From the NCBI GenBank assembly GCA_964404765.1, contig CAYOLL010000090.1:4864-23789 (forward strand): a stretch of DNA of 18,926 nt, in the 5' to 3' direction. The notes below the pieces were generated by a model. It saw only the letters and a program-made list of their open reading frames with translations. It was not told the DNA's origin and searched no databases. A program made the position numbers and the translations under genes. How positions within the stretch are numbered: position 1 is the stretch's first letter; each line of letters begins with the position of its first letter. Positions 6,837-13,806 of the stretch are shown here, in pieces. Source of the DNA: CAYOLL01 sp964404765 [NCBI: uncultured Gemmatimonadota bacterium]. Lineage in GTDB: Bacteria; 4572-55.

Positions 6837-7394
6837 TTAATCATACTTGATCAATCCGTAAGCCAGCTCCACCGGCTTGTCATTCAACAAAGCGGTCAGC
6901 GTTTTCCACAGTGTATCCGCGGAAGGCGGGCAGCCGGGAATTTGATAATCAATCTTAACGACCTCGGCGCAGGTATAGACACTGTCAAGAATCAGGGGCA
7001 GCGCGGGATCGTTCGGCAGGGCATTGGTCGGATTGTAGACAAACCGGCTGTTGGAGTAGGCTTCTTCGAAACATTCGCGCAAAGGGTCGTCGGAACCCAT
7101 AATGGCGTTGCGCATCACCGGTAAGCCGCCCATGATGGCACACTGTCCAACGGCAACCAGCACATCACAATTCCTTCTAAAATCCTGCAGTGTTCTAACA
7201 TTTTCTTCATTGCAACAACCGCCTTCGATCAGGCCGATGTCGCAGTGTCCGGTGAATTTTTTGAGGTCGTTGATTGGACTGCGATCAAACTCCACCAGCT
7301 TAACCAGTTCCATAATACGCTCGTCAATATCCAATAACGACATGTGACACCCAAAACAACCGGCTAATGAAACGGTTGCAATTCGCTTTTTCAT
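6837..7394 (-). CDS. hoxY: HoxY, NAD-linked [NiFe]-hydrogenase small subunit
   Basis: 185-residue small subunit that passes electrons from HoxH to the diaphorase module. It is short, as in soluble hydrogenases, with no Tat signal. The single proximal [4Fe-4S] cluster ligands are visible: AGCFGC (Cys13, Cys16), VGQCA (Cys85) and PGCPPS (Cys155). Extra adjacent cysteines at 60-61 (EGGCC) are not standard ligands. The ATG overlaps the hoxU TGA by the ATGA arrangement, so the two are translationally coupled. Group 3d is favoured by the HoxFU neighbours. Confidence 0.96.
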   Translation of the reverse strand: MKKRIATVSLAGCFGCHMSLLDIDERIMELVKLVEFDRSPINDLKKFTGHCDIGLIEGGCCNEENVRTLQDFRRNCDVLVAVGQCAIMGGLPVMRNAIMGSDDPLRECFEEAYSNSRFVYNPTNALPNDPALPLILDSVYTCAEVVKIDYQIPGCPPSADTLWKTLTALLNDKPVELAYGLIKYD

Positions 7395-8119
7395 TGTCCA
7401 CCTCCCATTTTCCCAGGATTTTCGATATCGGAGCCGATGGCGGCCTTGTCAAATTGGCGTTCGCCGATGGGGATATTATAGCCCTGCCGCTTACGGATGA
7501 TGCAGCCCACCGGGCAAGTTCCCTGATGGATTGCGCAATCATCCAAACATACATCGGTATCGGCCAGATTCTCACCATTCACGCCTACCCGTTTGTGGAT
7601 GCCGCGGCCAACATAGCCAAAGGCGTTTTTTCCATCCATGTCTTTGGAGGCACGAATACAGCGTCCGCACAAGATGCAACGATTCGTGTCCAGCATAATA
7701 TCGGGGTGGGAGCCATCTACCGGGCGAACCGGCTGCAGATAAGCGTATTTGGCCAGATGATGGATGCCCAGTCGATAAGCCATGGCCTGCAATTCGCATC
7801 GACCGCTGGCCTCGCAAATCGGGCAGAGGTGATTTCCCTCTTGAAATAGCATTCGTACAATGCCGCGCCGGCAGCGCTGGATTTCCGGCGTCTCGCTTTC
7901 TACCACAGCTCCGTCGGCAATCGGCTGCGTGCAGGCCGCCACAGGCCGGCCATTCATTTTAACCGTGCAAACCCGGCAACTGCCCTGCGGCTCCAGCCCT
8001 TCTACGTCGCACAGGCGCGGGATGTAGATGCCGGCGTCATCCGCGGCTTGCATAATAGTCTGCCCCGGCTGACCCTGAACCGTCGTTCCGTCAATTTTAA
8101 ATGTAATTGTTTTTTCCAT
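7391..8119 (-). CDS. hoxU: HoxU, diaphorase Fe-S subunit
   Basis: 242-residue NuoG-N-like electron relay between HoxF and HoxY. An N-terminal plant-ferredoxin-type [2Fe-2S] domain has Cys37, Cys48, Cys51 and Cys63. Next comes a His/Cys motif HLCPICEASGRC (His97, Cys99, Cys102, Cys108), then RCILCGRC (Cys148, 151, 154) with the fourth ligand Cys202 in CPVG. The region just before and after Cys202 has three further cysteines (191, 195, 206) that I do not remember as standard. The ATG at 8119 is preferred because AAAGGTGA lies just upstream; a GTG nine bases earlier falls within that site. It overlaps hoxY by four bases. Confidence 0.96.
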   Translation of the reverse strand: MEKTITFKIDGTTVQGQPGQTIMQAADDAGIYIPRLCDVEGLEPQGSCRVCTVKMNGRPVAACTQPIADGAVVESETPEIQRCRRGIVRMLFQEGNHLCPICEASGRCELQAMAYRLGIHHLAKYAYLQPVRPVDGSHPDIMLDTNRCILCGRCIRASKDMDGKNAFGYVGRGIHKRVGVNGENLADTDVCLDDCAIHQGTCPVGCIIRKRQGYNIPIGERQFDKAAIGSDIENPGKMGGGQ

Positions 8120-8138
8120 GTCTTTCACCTTTCATTAA

Positions 8139-8160
8139 CCGGATAATCCGAGCTATCCGG
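8139..8160. other. Intercistronic hairpin between hoxF and hoxU
   Basis: CCGGATA (8139-8145) and TATCCGG (8154-8160) form a perfect 7-bp stem with an 8-base loop in the 46-bp gap just ahead of the hoxU ribosome site. No U-tract follows. It may tune hoxU translation or mark a processing site. Confidence 0.5.
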
Positions 8161-8165
8161 GAGCT

Positions 8166-10019
8166 TTAACCGTTTCCATCTCCAAAGACCGGATCATAAA
8201 TCAACGAGCGCCGTTTGGCCAGCCGTCTGGATTCTTCCAGCGCGCCTTGAATGTCAAAACTGGGCTGCAACCCATCCGCGCTTTCCTTCACCAATGCGGA
8301 ATAGACCAGCGGGAAATGCACCATGGACGATAGAACGGGCTTTGGCGAGGTCTTGCCCAATCCGCAGCGGCTGGTCATGATAATGGTTTGGCTCAATTCC
8401 TTGAGATAGTCCAGATCAGCGCCTTCGGCGTGGCCTTTCATAATCTTCCGAATCCGCTCACGCAGAAAAACATTCCCGACCCGGCACGGCGTGCAATAGC
8501 CGCAGCTTTCGTCAATAAAAAATTCCAGAAAATAGTCCACAACCTCCATGACGTTGCGACGGGAATTAAAGATCATGACTGCGCCGCCGGTCGGCAGATC
8601 GCCAAAGCAAATACTGCGATCAAAGGCTGTCCGTCCGATCATCTCGCCACTCGCGCCGCCTATGCAAACGATCGCGGCATCATTGGCCCCGGTCAGTTCT
8701 AACAGCTCAGACACTTTGATCCCAAACGGCACTTCGTAAACTCCGGGTTTTTCACAATCGCCGGCAATGCTTAACAGCCGGGTCCCGCGGCTGGCCGGTG
8801 TGCCGATGGCGGCGAACCATTGCGCCCCCTGATCGAGAATCCGGGGCACACAGCAAAAAGTTTCCACATTGTTGACAATCGTCGGGCAGCCCAAATAGCC
8901 TTTTTCAACCGGGAAGGGCGGCCTGTTTTTTGGTTCGCCGCGCAACCCTTCGCAGGAGCTGATGAGCGAGCTTTCTTCGCCGCAAATATATGCGCCGGCG
9001 CCCAACTGAATTCGAATATCAAAGTTGAATCCGGTCTTGCCGCCGATGTTTTCGCCAAGCAAGCCACGCCCGCGCCGCTGTTGCAAGATGTGTTCAAGAT
9101 ATGGGCGCAGGTAGGCATATTCCGCCCGCAAATAGATCAGGCCATGTTGGCTGCGGATCGCATGGGCAGCGATGGTCATGCCCTCGATGAGCAGATCGGC
9201 TCTTTCGGTCAGCAGCACCCGGTCTTTAAAAGTTCCGGGCTCGCCTTCATCGGCATTGCAAATCACATAACGCGCTTCGGCTGGCGTTTGCTGAGCCATT
9301 TTCCATTTAGTGCCGGTCAGAAACCCGGCCCCGCCCCGGCCCTTCAACTCCGAATCTATAATCTCCTGCACAACCGCTTTTTCCGACATTTTTAAGGCTC
9401 GCCCCAAACCGGCTTCCGGTTCAAAGTAGTCGGTCAGCAGCACTTTGTCAGCCTGCCGAATATTGTTGTTGACCATGGATCGAATCAGTTCATGGCCATT
9501 ATTGCCATCGCCAACTTGTGTAACAAGCCGGGTCGGATCATGATTTTCCAGCAAGCTTTGACAGATTTGACGAGCGGATTGCACCGTCAGGTTTGTGACG
9601 ACCACGTCATTGATCAGGGCCGCGGGCGCCTGATCGCACATGCCGATGCAGGGACAATATTCCAGCGAAAAATTCCCATCGGCGCTGGTCTGGCCGATTT
9701 CGATGCCTAATTCTTCCACAAAAATCCGGGCGATTTTTTTGCTGCCTTTAAAGCGATCAATAATGTCATCGCACAGGCGAATGGTGATTTTACCCTTGGG
9801 TGTTTCGGAAAAAAACGCATAAAAGGAAACAACCCCCTGGATGTCAATCCGCTGGGTTGACAGCTCCGCAGCCATCAGTGCCATCGCCTTGCCGTTAATG
9901 CACTGAAACTCCCGCTGGGTATCCCATAAAATGTCGATTAAGCGCCGTCGGTCGTTGTTGTACTTTGCGCATGTTTGGCGAACAAACGCTTGCAAATCTA
10001 CAAGTGGTTTCTGTTCCAT
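8166..10019 (-). CDS. hoxF: HoxF, diaphorase NADH/FMN subunit with fused NuoE-like domain
   Basis: 617-residue subunit that exchanges electrons between NAD(H) and the Fe-S chain through FMN. Residues 1-150 are a NuoE/HoxE-like thioredoxin-fold domain; the remainder is NuoF-like with KGRGGAGF (227-233), CNADEGEPGTFKDR (254-267), GAGAYICGEESSL (340-352), and the [4Fe-4S] site ESCGYCTPC with Cys506, 509, 512 and 552. The size and fusion match the Ralstonia-type HoxF (about 600 residues) rather than the cyanobacterial split HoxE plus HoxF. In the N-terminal domain the [2Fe-2S] ligand set reads Cys83, Asp88, Cys124, Cys128, so the second canonical Cys is Asp, with a spare Cys122. GAGGAG six bases before the ATG fixes the start. 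A palindrome-rich leader precedes it. Confidence 0.96.
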   Translation of the reverse strand: MEQKPLVDLQAFVRQTCAKYNNDRRRLIDILWDTQREFQCINGKAMALMAAELSTQRIDIQGVVSFYAFFSETPKGKITIRLCDDIIDRFKGSKKIARIFVEELGIEIGQTSADGNFSLEYCPCIGMCDQAPAALINDVVVTNLTVQSARQICQSLLENHDPTRLVTQVGDGNNGHELIRSMVNNNIRQADKVLLTDYFEPEAGLGRALKMSEKAVVQEIIDSELKGRGGAGFLTGTKWKMAQQTPAEARYVICNADEGEPGTFKDRVLLTERADLLIEGMTIAAHAIRSQHGLIYLRAEYAYLRPYLEHILQQRRGRGLLGENIGGKTGFNFDIRIQLGAGAYICGEESSLISSCEGLRGEPKNRPPFPVEKGYLGCPTIVNNVETFCCVPRILDQGAQWFAAIGTPASRGTRLLSIAGDCEKPGVYEVPFGIKVSELLELTGANDAAIVCIGGASGEMIGRTAFDRSICFGDLPTGGAVMIFNSRRNVMEVVDYFLEFFIDESCGYCTPCRVGNVFLRERIRKIMKGHAEGADLDYLKELSQTIIMTSRCGLGKTSPKPVLSSMVHFPLVYSALVKESADGLQPSFDIQGALEESRRLAKRRSLIYDPVFGDGNG

Positions 10020-10043
10020 AAAGTGCTCCTCAATCTATTCTCG

Positions 10044-10170
10044 TTAAGGGTTATTTTTGGCAGAATAAACCCTTAGGGTTTTCTTTACAGGGATAGTCAA
10101 AGCTTGTCGGTTTTTACGCTTTTGGCAACCGAAACCCTAAGGGTTTAAAAATGCAAGTTCTAACCCTTAA
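10044..10170. repeat. Nested CCCTAA-type palindrome array upstream of hoxF
   Basis: Four related blocks are arranged symmetrically: TTAAGGGTTA (10044-10053), AAACCCTTAGGGTTT (10067-10081), AAACCCTAAGGGTTT (10132-10146) and TAACCCTTAA (10161-10170). The outer pair are exact reverse complements. The inner pair are each palindromes and also pair with one another, so the 127 bp can fold as one long cruciform. It exactly fills the gap between the hypF stop (10171) and the hoxF leader. Possible roles are an operator array or folded leader for hoxF, or simply a MITE-like insertion. Confidence 0.85.
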
Positions 10171-12417
10171 TCAGTATATTTTGTCACGAGCGACCATGAC
10201 CTGGCCAAAAGCAATGCCCCCGTCATTAGCGGGCAGGTGGTAATGCGTCAGAACTTTGTAATTTTTGCTCAAGAGCGCAAGCAGCCTGGTTAGCAAATGC
10301 CGATTTTGAAAACAGCCGCCGCTCAAAGCAACTGTTGCGATTCCGGTTTGTCGGAAGATGCGCTGAACGGCTGTTGCAATGGCCAATGCTAACGTATTGT
10401 GAAACTTGGCGGCAATATTTGATTTTGTAGTTTTATTCAGATCGGCGACAATTTGCCGGATCGTTTCTGCAAATGACACTTGAATTAGGTTGTCAACCAT
10501 TTCAAGATCAAAGGCATAGTCGCCCGTTTCATACGCATTGGCAAGGCTCTCCAGCAGCATCGCCGCCTGGGCCTCGTAGGCCACGCTTGTGCGCAGGCCA
10601 AGAATAGCCGCCACAGCATCAAAAAGCCGGCCGCAGGATGATGTTAGCATGCCATTAAATCCGGTTTGAATCATCCGGGCAACAATCGCCTTATCTTCTT
10701 CGGCAATTCCGGTAAAAAAAGCCGCCGGATGGATTCCGGCACAGTGCAAATAGGCCAGACCCATTCGCCAGATATCCTGCGCGGCCTTGTCGCCGCCGGC
10801 TTGTACGACCGGCTTGAAGCGTCCGACACGCTGCAGTTTTGACGCCGGCCCAACAAAAAATTCGCCGCCCCAAACAGTCCCGTCCTCGCCAAAGCCGGTT
10901 CCATCTAAGCAGACACCAATCACTTCGCCCTGATACTGATTTTCGCCGACAACACTGGCGATATGGGCCTTATGATGCTGGACGCCTTCACAGATCAGCC
11001 CGCTTTCCAGCGCATAAATCGTAGAAAGATAGTTTGGGTGCAAGTCATGCGCGATCCATTCGGGCGCACGGCCATAAAACGAGATAAACCGCTCCAGCAT
11101 CTGCCGAAAAGATTGATATGTGGCCCAATTCTTCAGGTCACCAATGTACGGACTTAGCAGGGCTGATTTACCATAAACCAGACAAAAGCTGTTTTTTAGC
11201 TCGGCCCCAACACCCAGAATAGTCTGTCGGCTCATCTGTCGCAGCGGCAAAACATGCGGAATATAGCCCCTGCTTTTGCGCACAAACTGAAACTGCGGTC
11301 GCCCCATGACAATCGAGTCATCACAGCGCACCAGAATCTCCCGATCATGAGACAAAACATCGTCCGCAATCGATAGCAGCTTGTCGAGTGAGTCCTCATC
11401 TTGATAGATCATGGGATCGTCGCTGATATTGCCGCTGGTCATAATCAAAACATCTAAGCCGGTCTCTGCAAATAGCAGAACATGCAGCGGTGTGCAGGGC
11501 AACATAAAGCCCAGCGTATCCAAGCCTGGGGAAATCGTGTCCGGCAGCGCAGCCGCAGCGCTTTTTTGTAGAAGGACAATCGGCCGCTCGCGCGACATAA
11601 GCAGACGCTCTTCAGCGGCGTTTAACCGACAATATTTGGCCACAGTCTGGCAATCTTTGGCCATCAGGGCAAACGGCTTTTCTTCCCGGTTTTTCCGTTC
11701 GCGCAAGCGGTTAACTGCCTGCGCGTTGAGCGCATTTGCGCATAGATGGTAGCCGCCTAAGCCTTTTATCGCCACAATCCGGCCGGCTTTTATGCGGTCA
11801 ATCGCCGCGCTAAGGGGATCGCTTTTCGCAAGCTCCGTATCAGCCGGATCGAGTTTGAGACGTGGGCCGCACTTTGGGCAGGCGATTGGCTGGGCATGAA
11901 ATCGGCGGTTGGTTGGGTCTTCATACTCACGCCGGCAATCATCGCACATCGGAAAATGCCGCATCGACGTGTTGATCCGGTCGTAGGGCACGGCCTCAAT
12001 AATCGTTAAACGCGGGCCGCAATGAGTGCAATTAATAAAAGGATGCCGATAGCGCCGATCCTTTGGGTCGAGCAGCTCCCGCAGACAATCGTCGCACACC
12101 GCTACGTCCGGCGAAATTAGGGGATCGGATCGGTTTGATGCCTGGCTGGCGCGGATCTGAAAACCGCCCTCTTCTTGAATGGGAAGGAATTGCGCATTTA
12201 TCCGGTCAATCTTGGCTAAGGGCGGGGCGTATGGCTTGAGATCGGCGCCAAACTGGTGAACAGCCGTTTTTTCACCTTGAATTTCCATCAGCACATCGGC
12301 GCCAATATTCAGCACAAACCCGGTCAGTTCATACTTCTGCGCCAGGCCAAAGCAATAGGGCCGAAAGCCGACGCCTTGCACAATCCCTTTGATTGTAAAC
12401 ATTTTGCGAATCATCAT
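10171..12417 (-). CDS. hypF: HypF, carbamoyltransferase of [NiFe]-hydrogenase maturation
   Basis: 748 residues, full length. HypF uses carbamoyl phosphate and ATP to carbamoylate the HypE C-terminal Cys. Domains in order are: acylphosphatase (about 5-92, GIVQGVGFRP), a tandem zinc finger with perfect spacing (Cys108, 111, 130, 133 then 158, 161, 180, 183), a YrdC-like domain (about 196-380, KGLGGYHLCANA), and a Kae1-like transferase domain (GVGAELKNSFCL near 405, HDLHPNYLST, QHHKAHIASV, CLDGTGFGEDGTVWGGE, LSGGCFQNRHLL). The first ATG is used; a second start five codons on is possible since the ribosome site is weak. The C-terminus abuts the hoxF upstream palindrome array and the gene follows hypB by 44 bp. 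Confidence 0.97.
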   Translation of the reverse strand: MMIRKMFTIKGIVQGVGFRPYCFGLAQKYELTGFVLNIGADVLMEIQGEKTAVHQFGADLKPYAPPLAKIDRINAQFLPIQEEGGFQIRASQASNRSDPLISPDVAVCDDCLRELLDPKDRRYRHPFINCTHCGPRLTIIEAVPYDRINTSMRHFPMCDDCRREYEDPTNRRFHAQPIACPKCGPRLKLDPADTELAKSDPLSAAIDRIKAGRIVAIKGLGGYHLCANALNAQAVNRLRERKNREEKPFALMAKDCQTVAKYCRLNAAEERLLMSRERPIVLLQKSAAAALPDTISPGLDTLGFMLPCTPLHVLLFAETGLDVLIMTSGNISDDPMIYQDEDSLDKLLSIADDVLSHDREILVRCDDSIVMGRPQFQFVRKSRGYIPHVLPLRQMSRQTILGVGAELKNSFCLVYGKSALLSPYIGDLKNWATYQSFRQMLERFISFYGRAPEWIAHDLHPNYLSTIYALESGLICEGVQHHKAHIASVVGENQYQGEVIGVCLDGTGFGEDGTVWGGEFFVGPASKLQRVGRFKPVVQAGGDKAAQDIWRMGLAYLHCAGIHPAAFFTGIAEEDKAIVARMIQTGFNGMLTSSCGRLFDAVAAILGLRTSVAYEAQAAMLLESLANAYETGDYAFDLEMVDNLIQVSFAETIRQIVADLNKTTKSNIAAKFHNTLALAIATAVQRIFRQTGIATVALSGGCFQNRHLLTRLLALLSKNYKVLTHYHLPANDGGIAFGQVMVARDKIY

Positions 12418-12461
12418 TGTACACCATACCTTGCTGACATGGTGAAATGCGTTACAGCGTC

Positions 12462-13196
12462 TTATCCACTGACAGCGGTTTTCTTTTGGCGCGCCAGCCA
12501 GTCCATCAGCCCAGCAAAACCTTGCCCGCTTTTCGAACTCAGTTGAATAATTTCAATGCCCGGGTTAATGCGTCGCATATAATCCGCGCATTTGGCCACA
12601 TCAAAATCTACGTAGGGCAACAAATCTATCTTTGAAATAATCGCCAGTTGCGATTCATAGAAAGCGTTGGGATATTTCAGAGGTTTGTCATCCCCTTCCG
12701 TTACGCTCAGCACAACTATTTTTTTGGCTTCGCCGATGTCAAACATGGAGGGACAAATCAAATTGCCGACATTTTCGACAAACAGAAAATCAAGCCCGTC
12801 CAGGTCCAACTCATCCAGCGCATGACCCACCATGTGGGCATCCAGATGGCAGCCGCGATTGGTGTTGATTTGCGTCACATTAGCGATATATTGGCGAATT
12901 CGGGCCGCATCCAAAGACGTTTGTTGGTCGCCTTCAATGACGCCAATTTTAAAATCACTTTTCAGCCGCTGTAATAAATTCTGCAACAACGTCGTCTTGC
13001 CCGATCCGGGCGAGCTCAAAATATTTAGGCAGACAATGTCGTTTTTCTGAAAAAATCTTCGGTTTTCGCCAGCCAGACGGTCATTCGCGGCTAATATTTT
13101 TTGATTCACACTGACCGCTTCATGATCATGGTGATGATGGTCATGATTGTGCGTATGTTTATGGGTCGTTTCGCCACAGCCACAGGTATCACACAT
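12462..13196 (-). CDS. hypB: HypB, GTPase and nickel-binding maturation factor
   Basis: 244 residues. HypB is the GTP-dependent partner of HypA for nickel insertion into the large subunit. It begins MCDTCGCG, matching the high-affinity N-terminal nickel site known from E. coli HypB, followed by a His-rich stretch (about 12-25, HKHTHNHDHHHHDH) suited to nickel storage. The GTPase domain shows the P-loop SSPGSGKTTLLQ, GDQQTS, FVENVGNLICP with metal-site Cys, and a KIDLLPYVDFD base-recognition region. The start overlaps the 3' end of hypA by eight bases, indicating coupled translation. Confidence 0.97.
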   Translation of the reverse strand: MCDTCGCGETTHKHTHNHDHHHHDHEAVSVNQKILAANDRLAGENRRFFQKNDIVCLNILSSPGSGKTTLLQNLLQRLKSDFKIGVIEGDQQTSLDAARIRQYIANVTQINTNRGCHLDAHMVGHALDELDLDGLDFLFVENVGNLICPSMFDIGEAKKIVVLSVTEGDDKPLKYPNAFYESQLAIISKIDLLPYVDFDVAKCADYMRRINPGIEIIQLSSKSGQGFAGLMDWLARQKKTAVSG

Positions 13197-13539
13197 TTTT
13201 TTCGACCTCCATTTTTACAATATTGAGCTCCATGCCGTTGCGCATGGTAAAATCATAGCCGCCGCATTGTTGGCAGACTTCATACAACGTTGCCCGCGCT
13301 TGCTCCACTTGGCAAATATTGCATGTCCCGCGACCGGGAATAAGATTTTGGATCAACTTAACATTTTCAAACTCTGTTCCTTTGGTCAGGGCGCTAAAGG
13401 CAAAATCCAGCGCGTCCGGCATCACTAACTGCAACTCACCAATTTCCAGACTTACGGAACGAATCTCCGCGTAGCCTTTTTCACGCTTGAGCTCGCGCAT
13501 CGTTTGCAAGATGGATTCACAAATGGTCGCTTCATGCAT
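13189..13539 (-). CDS. hypA: HypA, nickel metallochaperone
   Basis: 116-residue nickel chaperone that delivers Ni with HypB. It starts MHEATICESIL; His2 is the conserved nickel ligand, which fixes the start at 13539 even though no clear ribosome site is visible and the frame is open up to 13575. The structural zinc site is CNIC...CQQC with the usual spacing. The open extension runs into the inverted-repeat element at 13563-13677, a further reason to discount it. It is the first gene of the hydrogenase set and overlaps hypB. Confidence 0.95.
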   Translation of the reverse strand: MHEATICESILQTMRELKREKGYAEIRSVSLEIGELQLVMPDALDFAFSALTKGTEFENVKLIQNLIPGRGTCNICQVEQARATLYEVCQQCGGYDFTMRNGMELNIVKMEVEKNV

Positions 13540-13562
13540 GGTCAATTCGTATTTTCGTAAAA

Positions 13563-13677
13563 GGTAACTTCTCAAAAAGTGTTGGCAAATCGAACCTTGC
13601 GAAGGCTTCAGTGCGCAACTTCATCAAATTTGCAGAAAAGCCTTGGCAAGGTTACCAACGGTTATTGAGAAACTACC
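13563..13677. repeat. MITE-like inverted repeat upstream of hypA
   Basis: GGTAACTTCTCAA (13563-13575) matches the complement of TTGAGAAACTACC (13665-13677) in 11 of 13 positions. Inside, GTTGGCAAATCGAACCTTGC...AAGGCTT pairs with AAGCCTTGGCAAGGTT...CCAAC apart from one mismatch and a six-base bulge, leaving a loop of about 30 bases. It codes for nothing and has no visible target-site duplication. As RNA it would form a long imperfect hairpin in the hypA leader. Confidence 0.8.
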
Positions 13678-13701
13678 GTAAAAGGCCCGAATAAAATTAT
13701 C

Positions 13702-13722
13702 AATACCAGATATAACGGTATT
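13702..13722. promoter_or_regulatory. Operator-like palindrome upstream of hypA
   Basis: AATACC-N9-GGTATT, a 21-bp dyad of the size bound by dimeric regulators. On the minus strand a TTGACA hexamer (13742-13737) lies just upstream, but no good -10 box occurs at 16-18 bp, so a sigma-70 promoter here is only suggestive. Confidence 0.35.
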
Positions 13723-13750
13723 AAATGCTGGTTGAATGTCAAGCAAAATC

Positions 13751-13774
13751 GGCCAATTTGCATTCAGCTTGGCC
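13751..13774 (-). terminator. Weak terminator-like hairpin after the cyclase gene
   Basis: On the minus strand GGCCAA, a 12-base loop, TTGGCC and then GATTTTGCTT. The stem is short and the T-run interrupted. Its position 33 bp past the cyclase stop is suitable for ending the kinase-cyclase transcript. Confidence 0.35.
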
Positions 13775-13806
13775 GGCGGGTGTATATTCTGCGCTCTATT
13801 TAACGA

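Noticed and set aside
10067-10146. CCCTAA/TTAGGG units suggesting telomere-like DNA
   Set aside because: They are isolated palindromes, not tandem hexamers, in the middle of a bacterial gene cluster.
13745-13759. Sigma-54-like GG...GC element (TTGGCCGATTTTGCTT on the minus strand) before hypA
   Set aside because: The GG and GC doublets are eight bases apart instead of the required ten.
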